Part shown: positions 34,324 to 44,000 of the stretch, in pieces | Position numbering within the stretch: position 1 is the first letter of the stretch | How the letters are laid out: every line of letters starts with the position of its first letter | NCBI GenBank assembly: GCA_002338655.1 | Contig: DDIU01000042.1 | Span: 118,691 to 182,690, forward strand | Origin: Flammeovirgaceae bacterium UBA1842 | GTDB taxonomy: Bacteria; Bacteroidota; Bacteroidia; Cytophagales; Cyclobacteriaceae | Length of the DNA stretch: 64,000 nt | Direction: 5' to 3' | Program-made: the position numbers and the translations under genes | Notes under the pieces: model-generated | What the model saw: only the letters and a program-made list of their open reading frames with translations | Told to the model about the DNA's origin: nothing | The model's database searches: none

Positions 34324-36110
34324 CTTTCCAAGGTTTCCTCTGCGGACATTTGTTTATCGTAGAGCTCCTTATAAACACCATTTGCAGCCATTAAGCTATC
34401 ATGGGTTCCTTTTTCAATAATCTTACCGTCATCCAACATAATGATCTTATCCGCAAGTTTGGATGATGATACACGATGCGAGATAATGATCGTGGTGCGG
34501 TTAAGCATGATTTTTTTCATGCTATTCAGAATGGTGTTTTCCGTTTTCATATCCACAGCGGACAGGGCATCATCCAATACCAATATCTTTGGGTTTCTTG
34601 ATATTGCCCGAGCAATGGAAACCCGCTGCTTCTGGCCCCCTGACAAAGTAATTCCACGCTCACCTACTTTGGTGCTAAACCCATTTGGGAACTCCATAAT
34701 ATTGCTATAAACATCAGAATCCTTGGCGGCTTGGATTACCACTTCCTCATCAAACTCCTGACTGCCAAAAGCGATGTTGTTAAAAATAGTGTCGCTAAAT
34801 AAAAACACATCTTGAGGGACGTAGCCTATCTGGCTTCTTAAATTGACAACCTCATAAGCCTTGATGTCCTCCTCATCGATTAGGATTTCCCCCTGAGTAG
34901 GGTCGTACATCCGTGATATCAAACTAGCGATGGTGCTTTTTCCTGATCCCGTAGTGCCAATGACTGCTAAACACTCACCCTGGTTTACTTCAAATGAGAT
35001 ACCGTCAAGGGCGGTTATCCCCGAATCTGGATAAATGAAACCTACATTTTTAAAGGTGATTTTCCCATCCAATGATTTTTCAATGCCTTTGGTGGTGATG
35101 ATATCATTTTTGGTCTTTAAGAATTCATTTAGCCTTTTTTGCGAGGCTGCAGCACGTTGAATAATACTGCTGATCCATCCTAGTGAAGTGACAGGCCAGG
35201 TAAGCAGGTTGACATATATGATAAACTCAGCTATGTTACCAAAGGTAAGTGTGCCCTGTATTACCTGCTTGCTCCCTGCATATACCGTAAGTACTGTACT
35301 TAGGCCGATAAGGCCTAAAATAAGCGGAAAAAACAAAGCCTGAACACGTGTGAGCCGCAATGACTTGTTTTTGTACTCATTGCTTTCAGCCGAAAATTTG
35401 CTGATCGAATCATTCTCACGGGTAAAGGATTTCAAAACCCTGATCCCTGAAAAGGCCTCCTGGACAAACGTAGAAAGCCCCGATTGGCTTATCTGTATTT
35501 CTTCGGAACGTTTGTTAATAATGTTATTTACATAGTAGATGCTCACAGAAAGGATGGGCAGTGGAATTAACGCATAAAGCGTTAAAGTCACATTAATGGA
35601 TAACATGTACGGAATAAGCATGGCAAAAAGCACGACCATATTCAAGCCATACATTATTGAAGGCCCTAAATACATTCTTACCTTGCTCACATCTTCGGAA
35701 ATCCTGTTCATCAAATCACCGGTGTTATTACGTCTGTAAAAGCTCAATGGTAAAGATTGATAGTGGGCATAGACTTCATTTTTTAGGTCATATTCGATCA
35801 ATCTTGACATAACAATAATGGTCTGGCGCACCATGAACAAAAATATCCCACGAAGGAGGGCCATCAACAAGATAATACCGGCATAAATAAGGATACTGGT
35901 GGCGAAAACAGTATACATATTGTCTTGAAGATCAAGGCCTTGAAAGGATTTATAGATTAAAATGTTATCAGCTACCAGATCAAGCGCATACCTCACCATC
36001 TGAGCTGGAATGATTTGAAAAACGTTGGAAATGATGATAAAAAGAAGGCCTAAGGCCAGGTGGTATTTATATTTCCAAAGGTATTTATTGAGGTAACTTA
36101 ATTCTTTCAT
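34320..36110 (-). CDS. ABC exporter half-transporter, MdlA-like subunit
   Basis: 596 residues. Six membrane helices (1-320) and an ATPase domain with Walker A GTTGSGKST, a normal signature LSGGQKQRVSIARA, but Walker B KILVLDDALSAVD where aspartate replaces the catalytic glutamate. That combination is the MdlA type. It complements the gene at 31234-33006, whose glutamate is present but whose signature is altered, so the two would form one heterodimer with one active and one degenerate ATP site. They are convergent and 1.3 kb apart rather than in one operon. Confidence 0.92.
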   Translation of the reverse strand: MKELSYLNKYLWKYKYHLALGLLFIIISNVFQIIPAQMVRYALDLVADNILIYKSFQGLDLQDNMYTVFATSILIYAGIILLMALLRGIFLFMVRQTIIVMSRLIEYDLKNEVYAHYQSLPLSFYRRNNTGDLMNRISEDVSKVRMYLGPSIMYGLNMVVLFAMLIPYMLSINVTLTLYALIPLPILSVSIYYVNNIINKRSEEIQISQSGLSTFVQEAFSGIRVLKSFTRENDSISKFSAESNEYKNKSLRLTRVQALFFPLILGLIGLSTVLTVYAGSKQVIQGTLTFGNIAEFIIYVNLLTWPVTSLGWISSIIQRAAASQKRLNEFLKTKNDIITTKGIEKSLDGKITFKNVGFIYPDSGITALDGISFEVNQGECLAVIGTTGSGKSTIASLISRMYDPTQGEILIDEEDIKAYEVVNLRSQIGYVPQDVFLFSDTIFNNIAFGSQEFDEEVVIQAAKDSDVYSNIMEFPNGFSTKVGERGITLSGGQKQRVSIARAISRNPKILVLDDALSAVDMKTENTILNSMKKIMLNRTTIIISHRVSSSKLADKIIMLDDGKIIEKGTHDSLMAANGVYKELYDKQMSAEETLES

Positions 36111-36192
36111 TCAGGATTGCGCACAAAAAATTAATTGTATTCACCGTTGAACGCATTGTATGATGATAGGTTGTTTTCATCTTTATCGTTCA

Positions 36193-36223
36193 TTGAATAA
36201 ATTATAAAAAAGACTTAGTTTTG
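36193..36223 (+). promoter_or_regulatory. Predicted promoter of the leucine dehydrogenase gene
   Basis: A -33 TTG (36193-36195) and a perfect -7 box TAGTTTTG (36216-36223) are 20 bp apart. The predicted leader is about 65 bases, in contrast to the leaderless TA promoters. The leader contains no recognised riboswitch. Confidence 0.65.
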
Positions 36224-36293
36224 CGCCACATTTCCTTGAGACGTTCACTAAGGATAGGCTCAAAAATACGACAAACAAAATAATTAAGACATT

Positions 36294-37397
36294 ATGATGG
36301 ATATAAAAGAAATGGAAAAAGCTGAGGGAGGATTTCTGTTTTCAGAGATTTCAGAACTTGGCCATGAGCAAGTGGTGTTTTGTCATGACGAGCCAACAGG
36401 CCTCAAGGCAATTATAGGTATTCACAACACGGTATTAGGGCCGGCATTGGGCGGTACCCGAATGTGGAATTATGAATCTGAACAAGAAGCATTTACAGAT
36501 GTATTGCGTCTCTCTCGGGGGATGACTTATAAGGCTGCCATCACAGGGTTGAATTTAGGAGGAGGCAAAGCGGTGATAATTGGTGATGCCACCAAAATGA
36601 AAACCGAGGCCTTTCTTAGGAGGTTTGGAAAGTTTGTGGAAAACCTGAACGGAAAATATATAACAGCAGAAGACGTAAACATGAAAACCCGTGACATGGA
36701 GTACATTGCCATGGAAACAAAACATGTTACCGGACTTCCTGAATCACGTGGTGGAGGTGGGGACCCTTCTCCAGTTACCGCTTACGGTGTGTATATGGGC
36801 ATGAAGGCCACAGCAAAAAAAGTATTTGGAAAGGATAGTTTGACAGGTAAAAAAGTGGCTGTTCAAGGTGTTGGACAGGTAGGGATGTATCTTGTAGAGC
36901 ATCTCACTAAAGAAAATGCCGAGGTATATATCACTGATATTTCTGAAGAAAAGCTGAAAATGGTTTCTGATAAATTTGGGGCTAAAGTGGTGGGGATGGA
37001 AGAAATATTCGATTTGGATATGGATATATATGCCCCATGTGCCTTAGGAGCTACTTTAAATGATAAAAATATTGGCCGATTAAAATGTCAAATGGTGGCT
37101 GGAGCCGCAAATAATCAATTGGCCAATGAGGTAAAACACGGCCATATGTTGATGGACAAAGGAATTGCCTACGCTCCCGATTTTCTTATCAATGCTGGTG
37201 GATTAATCAATGTTTACGAAGAATTTCTAGGGAATTACAATAGGGAAAGTGCTTATAGGCAAGCAGAAAATATTTATAGTACTTGTCTTAATATTTTGAA
37301 TGTAGCGGAGAGTAAAAAAATTCCATCACAGGAAGCAGCTATTCATTTGGCAGAAAAAAGGATTGCAGATATAGGTAAGGTTAAATTGCCTAGGTAA
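36294..37397 (+). CDS. Leucine dehydrogenase (Glu/Leu/Phe/Val dehydrogenase family)
   Basis: 367 residues. ALGGTRMW, then K80 (MTYKAAITG, substrate carboxylate) and the catalytic K92 (LNLGGGKAVIIGD), followed by the NAD-binding VAVQGVGQVGMYLVEHL and the CALGATLND loop. This is the branched-chain amino-acid dehydrogenase subgroup, converting leucine, valine and isoleucine to 2-oxoacids with NAD+, feeding branched-chain fatty acid synthesis typical of Bacteroidota. Two adjacent ATGs (36294, 36297) are possible. Own promoter, strong terminator behind it. Confidence 0.94.
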   Translation: MMDIKEMEKAEGGFLFSEISELGHEQVVFCHDEPTGLKAIIGIHNTVLGPALGGTRMWNYESEQEAFTDVLRLSRGMTYKAAITGLNLGGGKAVIIGDATKMKTEAFLRRFGKFVENLNGKYITAEDVNMKTRDMEYIAMETKHVTGLPESRGGGGDPSPVTAYGVYMGMKATAKKVFGKDSLTGKKVAVQGVGQVGMYLVEHLTKENAEVYITDISEEKLKMVSDKFGAKVVGMEEIFDLDMDIYAPCALGATLNDKNIGRLKCQMVAGAANNQLANEVKHGHMLMDKGIAYAPDFLINAGGLINVYEEFLGNYNRESAYRQAENIYSTCLNILNVAESKKIPSQEAAIHLAEKRIADIGKVKLPR

Positions 37398-37400
37398 AAA

Positions 37401-37436
37401 ATTAATGGCCTGTAGTAATTACTACAGGCCATTAAT
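37401..37436. terminator. Bidirectional terminator, perfect 36-bp palindrome
   Basis: The 16-base arms (37401-37416 and 37421-37436) are perfect reverse complements around AATT, with A-runs before and T-runs after. It ends the leucine dehydrogenase gene and, on the other strand, the small lipoprotein gene. Confidence 0.88.
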
Positions 37437-37458
37437 TTTAATATTTTTCTAATCAGAT

Positions 37459-37980
37459 TTATTGCTTTATTAATCGGAATGTCCAATTACCAGTTAGGGC
37501 ATCAACTCTACCACCGCTGTTTAAATCCTCATCAAACATAAAATTGAGGATGACTGCTTCGTCTTCAATAGACACATCCATTAACAACTGATCATCTCTT
37601 TCCACCTGGAAAGTACCAGCATCAGGACTATCTGAAACAAAATTCCACGACCCACTAACAGGCCAGGGGGAATTACTTTCCATACCACCAGATGTGCTGT
37701 AGCTTCCCCCATTTTGGCCTTTAGTATAATCAATTGTAACAGAAAAATCAGCATAATAATTTGTTCTGCTTTCTGTTGAATTATAGGTCACGCTATTGGT
37801 ATAGTTGTTATCAACCACCCAAGTGCCTGTGAATTTTGCTCCCGCAATATCAGATGCTGTGATGTTAGGCCCATCATCATGCTTGCAACTGCTCAATGCA
37901 GATATGACGAAAAGTATCATAAAAACTATCGTAGCATATATCTGAGGGTCATGGCACGTATAAGTTCTATTATATTTCAT
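37459..37980 (-). CDS. Small lipoprotein of unknown function
   Basis: 173 residues from the first ATG. The lipobox is ALSSC, with C32 as the first mature residue. A start at 37920 (MILFVISALSSC) would give a shorter signal without positive charge, so the first ATG is preferred. The mature domain is beta-rich (GTWVVDNNYTNSVTYNS, DFSVTIDYTKGQNGG, WPVSGSWNFVSDSPDAG), of the lipocalin-like type common in Bacteroidota lipoproteins, but I cannot name it. Downstream of the giant subtilase on the same strand, separated by a terminator-like hairpin. Confidence 0.75.
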   Translation of the reverse strand: MKYNRTYTCHDPQIYATIVFMILFVISALSSCKHDDGPNITASDIAGAKFTGTWVVDNNYTNSVTYNSTESRTNYYADFSVTIDYTKGQNGGSYSTSGGMESNSPWPVSGSWNFVSDSPDAGTFQVERDDQLLMDVSIEDEAVILNFMFDEDLNSGGRVDALTGNWTFRLIKQ

Positions 37981-38003
37981 AAATTATATTTTTTAATGTG
38001 TTA

Positions 38004-38040
38004 AAAACTGGCTTTACCCGTTTAGGGCAAAGCCAGTTTT
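38004..38040 (-). terminator. Terminator after the giant subtilase gene
   Basis: Arms 38004-38019 and 38025-38040 pair at 15 of 16 positions around a five-base loop. On the minus strand the hairpin ends in a T run (from the AAAA at 38003-38007). It lies 14 bp beyond the subtilase stop codon. Confidence 0.8.
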
Positions 38041-38053
38041 GATTATTAAATGT

Positions 38054-41000
38054 TTACTCTTTGATCAATTTAATCAGACTGGTTTTCTCTTGATTCGAAG
38101 CTCTCAGCACATATACACCTGATTTCAACTGACTAATGTTGATTTCACTAGTTCTGTTGCTTATCTCAAATGTTTTGCTGAAAATTCTAACTCCTTGAAG
38201 GTTTATTACCTCTATCAAAACTTTACCATTCCAATCCGGACCCCAACTGATTTGGACTTGCTCATTTGCTGGGTTAGGGTAAATCGACATTATATATCCT
38301 AAATCTTCAGTACCCAAAACAATGGAAACAGAAACATTAAGCTTTACCTCCGTACTTGCCCCATAGGTATCTGTAGCTGTAAGTACAATTGATGTGGAGC
38401 CCTCAGCTACTGTCAATACTGTAAATCCTGTATCAGTAGAAAATGTCAGAGCAACACTTTCATCATTTGACATTACTTTGAATGATAAATCGTCACCGTC
38501 TGCATCTGAGAAGTAATCAGTAAAAATGAGCTTATCGGTAAATCCAACCGATGTATACACCAAGTCATCTGATTTTAATACTTCAGGTGCATTGTTTACA
38601 ACACTTGTACCCACACTAAGAACAAGTGTCGCGTTTGACATTGCTCCGTGGCTATCTGTAGCTGTTAAGGTCACTTCTGTTTCACCCTCTTTAGTAGTTT
38701 CTACGATGAACCTGTTTTTAGAATGGAATACGGTAGCAATAGAGTCATTTGCAATAGACACATTGTAGGTCATTTCATCGCCATCCGGATCCATAAAGTA
38801 ATCCGTGTAATTGCGCTGATCTGTCTGACCGACTACAGCATAAGCCAATTCATCATTAAGTATCACTTCTGGCGCTCTGTTTGAGTTTTCGACATAAATA
38901 TTCAAAGTCATTTGACTCTCTGCATCAAACTCATCTATAGCTGTGAATGTAACTGCATATTCGCCAGCATCATCATATCCAGGTGAGAATGTAATTTGCA
39001 ATTGCTCTCCAACAACCTCGTATGCCATGCCTACTGGTTCCGAATCGGCACTTACAGTAAAGGCATTGTCTTCGCTATCCATCAACCCAATAATTATTTC
39101 CTTCTCAACAGATTCACTCAACACAACCTCTGTGGGTACATTATCAAAAACAGGTGCTTCGTTTATGTGCATAGTCACTGGCACGGTCGCTGTATTGTTG
39201 AAAGGATCATTTGAATTAATCACCAGTGAAGCATGCTGATCTCCTCTGGAACCATAAGCAGCCTCAAAACCAAGGGCAACTTCAACAGATTCACCAACCG
39301 GTATGGTTCCAGATGCTAAACTAGTAATACTCAACCAAGAACCAGAAACAAATGTCTCTTCAGCCGCTCTCATCATCCAACCAACTCCGGGATAGCCCCC
39401 ATTTGGATCCTGTACATCATACCAGGTGCCTTCAAAGCTGTACATAAACCTTCCAGCCACATTTTCAGCATTAGTATCAACACCCTGTGGATAGTAGATT
39501 TCAAAAGGATAAGTAATAACTACATAGAAGTTCTCATTAGGGTAAATCACCTGAGGATCATCTATGGCTATAGTTAACCATTCGCCAGACTCTCTCTCAT
39601 CTCCAGTAAAGCTGTAAGAAGCTGATCCACTTGTTAAAATAGCTGCTTCTGCTACATTACCACCTCCGGCACGGATTTCATATTGAATTGTGCCTTCCTT
39701 CTTATCTACAGCATTGTAGAAGGTCTTAATATGCGTAACGTTGTAGCCTTCACTTCCTGAATTGAACCTGGTTGCTACCTGAAAGGCAGCAGCACCTTCG
39801 TAACCAAGAAATGAATCTGCAGTTTCCTTATCTTCATAAGCCAGCACTCTGTTGAAGTCTTCGTTAGCCTGAACTGAAACTTCATTGCTTTGATTGAAAG
39901 CTTCAACGCCAGCAAGTTTTAGCTCTGCTTGTGTTCCTATCTTTTCGTTACCATTAGTTGAAGCACTGGTTCTTTGATAATCTATGCTTAGTTCATAAGT
40001 CAGATCACCTTGTCCATCGGTATTATCAAACACCACCATTTTGGTATCAGTACCATTAACTTCATTAATAGAAGTATAAACCTCAGCCGTCTGAACATTA
40101 AGCACAGGTGGCAAGCTAACTTCTGCTAACACAGAAATCATCATTGGATCGAGCGCACTGCTAACCACAACATTGTCGCTAATGCTTCCAGCAGACGAAG
40201 GTGTAAAGGTTATTCTAAATTTAGCCTCTTCACCTGGTTTTAAACTTGGCCACGACCATATCCAGCTCACGTCACTCCAATACCACGACCCAAACCAGCT
40301 GTCATAAACATACATTTCCAACATGAAATCCTCTGAAAAACTCTCCATATTCATTCCGGCAAGATCCAGAGATGCCACGCCTGTATTCTGCACTGAAAAC
40401 TCTTTAGAGTAATTGGCAGGCTCATCATCAATGGTGTAGGCCATAATGCTTCCAAAATCAATTTCAGCTACTGAAGCTGCAATGTCTGCTTCACCTGTTA
40501 CCGTTAAATTTACTGGCTTTTCAAGCACTTCGCTTCCAGGAACATTGGTGTTGATTGTAAGTACATCAGCATAGTTTCCTGCATAAACATTTCTTGCATC
40601 AATATTTATTTCTGCATTTAACGTGCTGCCAGAAGCTACTGTATAAGTATCTGCTGGTGAAATGATGTACGCAAGTCCGCTGCCATGCACCAATGTTGAT
40701 CTTTGAGAAATCAAAACAGGCTCCGACACACCATCCTGAAGACCAATAATGGTATGTCCTGATAGAAAATCAAGCGAACCATTTACCTTGTATTGGAACT
40801 TCATCGATCCATTTCTATAGAATATCACCTGAGCAGACATTGGTGATCCGATACCCCCAAAGTTGTCGATCAAATATTCCCAAGAAATAACCATCTTTTT
40901 ATCGTCATGGTAATAGAAGATTCCAATTTCCTCATCCGGATAAAGTCCTTTTGGGAACCCACCAAAAGACCAATAAGGCGCAATTAAAGTTTCAAACATC

Positions 41001-44000
41001 TCTGATGGAATAGTCTCATCGGGAAAAAAAGGAGTGACATCTGGTGTGTCGAATGTAATCAATCCATTTTGCCCAACATACATAGATGAATATTCCTCTC
41101 CATAGAAGGATGCAGGCCATGCCAGTTCTAACAAAGGAAAATAATCTAATGGGTCTCCCAAGTCTTCAGGGAAAGGCAATTGCTCGCCTGTTTGCCTGAT
41201 ATCCAACCATTGATACTTCGTGCCATCATTACTAGAAGTAAAGGTATATGTTCTTGATGAAGGTACTGATGAAGATGTCATAGTCATCCATTCATTACCC
41301 GTTGCCGTTACCTCTAGTTCAGCTAAGCCAGTATTTTCAAAACTAATAACATGTTGACTGGTCTCTCCATATGCTAACGTTTCATCGATAGTTGCCAAAT
41401 CCACATTGATTGCAGGGGGGTCTAATACGTTACCAGAAAGATTTACCATAAAATTGCCCCCTTCCGTGGTAGTAATATTGATCACGTCAGTCAAATTAGC
41501 AATTGTTCCTGTAGGAATTACCACTTCAAACACTTCTGCTAACCCTGGCTTTATAGTGGCATCGGTTGTACCGTTAATTGTAAAGGCACCATTGTCTAAA
41601 GTAAAGTCTGTAATAGTAGATGGTGCAGTTCCATTGTTTTTGATGCTGAACTTTTGTGAGGCAGTTGCTCCTTGGAACACATCGCCAAAACTTATTTCAG
41701 TTGTGGAAATGGCAAGATCAGCTGTACCACCATCGATAATATTCAATTGGATCTGCGCAATCTTCTGTCCATCAAACGGGTCGTTTGATACTATGTTAAC
41801 ATAACGATTTATCAAGCCTTCATACAGATTACCTGTCTCCATAGTTATGTCCAACTGAGCAGACTCACCAGGCAATAATACTCCTCCGGCACTAGTAATT
41901 GAAGTAATAATATCGGGTCCTGGATAATCAAAACCTAAAGCAAGTCCATTATAAATATCAATTACATGTTCATAATCATATATTAAGATACCATCAGTCT
42001 GCTGATAATCTTCAATTAGGATATTCATATAATATTGCAGATCAGTAGGTGCAAATGTGATATCATCATAGTAAAAACGGATGTTACCATCGGCATAGAG
42101 TACAATTTGCACTGACATTGAACCTGACCATCCATCAGTAACATTTTCATACTGAATAATTACTTTATCAGGATCAACCTGATAGAATATCTCTCCTCCA
42201 TAGCTCAAGTTGGTATAGCCTCCGATAGCCGAGATATAGCCCTTAGGAGACCATGGCGCACCATTTAGCCTTGGAGTGTTAATCGGGTTAAATTCATCAT
42301 CGAATACTGTAAAGCCTTTAGAACTGATAAATAACTCAGTCATTTGATCCGTATAATACGGGAAGTTGAACCCCATATCAATGGAATAATATCTGTTAGA
42401 TTCCTGAATAAAATAGTCTGTGATATTCGTTCCGGTAGATGAGATATCCTGAAAATCAAAGCTTATTGGGTTAGTTTCCTCTACATAGCTTGTTCTGAAT
42501 TTGTAGCCATACGAGTGGTAAACTTCTTCCCATTCATCACTAACACCTGATTCATCATAACCAGGCACAAAGTACCTCAATGCTGAAGCACCTGTGTTCT
42601 CAACAGTAATAGAGGCATTAACTTCGTCACCGATTGTAATATTATCTACCAACTGAGTTTCCGGATTAACGGTTAATTCTGCTGGTGCAGTACTTACCCC
42701 AAACAAAACTATTTTTTTGACAACAGGGCTGCTAAATGAAGTAACATTCAGAAACCCATTATCATTGCCAACAACGTCAGGTGAATACTTCACAGTAACA
42801 TTTATTTCGCCCTGTGCAGCTATTTGACTATACCACCCTATAACTTCGAAGTCTGGATTGGTACTTGTAATAGAAAGGTCATTATAATTGCCCAATCCAG
42901 TGTTTTTGATTGTAATATTCATCTCTTTGGTTGTGCCACTAAAAACACTTCCAAAATCTAAAGTACTAGATGATTGTAGGCTTGGAACCTGACCTAAAAC
43001 ATTTAAAGTAACAGGAAGTCTCATTTCCTTATTGGCAGCATCATTAGACCTGAGAATGATATTTGCCTGATATGTACCATTGATTAAGGGTGATGCATCT
43101 GCGGATAATGTAGTCACTTGATTGTCCAAACCAGCCACTTCTCCTGATGCAGGATTCAAGGTTAAGTATTCCCCTAAATATGCATTACTGCTAATAGCAA
43201 TAGTAGACCATGCATAGTCTTTGCTATCAATTGCATCCTCCAATGTACCCCACGACTGACCCATGTCAAATGAGATGTAGCAGTTGGTTGAATATTCAGG
43301 ACTGCTTTCGGGGCCTATGCCCAATGGATAAAGGTTGCCAGAAGGAACATGAAATACTATCCAAAAAGTTGAACCTGATTCCATATATAATTGCTCATCA
43401 AGTGTAATATAAGCCTGCTCCTCAGTTGTTCCCCAATTTGAATGCTCCTGGGCATACACAAGGTTTTGCTTGTTCGGGTTGCTTCCTTTGTATACTTCCA
43501 GTACCACAGGGCCTAGAGCCGGATCATGTTTCAAATACATTTGAACATGCGTAAGGTTGAAACCATCTACATCATCTACTACAAACCTGGTGGCTGAAGA
43601 GTTGGTATAGTTCACATCGTTCTCTCCAATAATATTAGTTGTGTAGTATATGTAGCTTTTCTGTTTTGTTGTATAGGCACTAGTCTCTACTTCTGCACTC
43701 GGCTTAGCCGAGCTGTTTCTCATTCCAATAGTCCCCTGATAAGCCAGTTTCTGAGTGCTCATCTGTGGATATCTAATTCCTTCAATACTGTAAGCAAGCG
43801 CAGTTGATTTGTGTCTTGTTAAATAATCCCATCTCAATACCCCTTCGGCATTGTTTGAAATGGTAATATCATGGGTACCAATAGTCGATCCGGTAACATC
43901 TACATCAATAACAATGTTCTCACTTGCAGCATCGACAGCTATTTCTGGGCCCTCGTTTGTAGTGGCCTCCACTACATTTGATAATGCTGAAAGGTTATTC

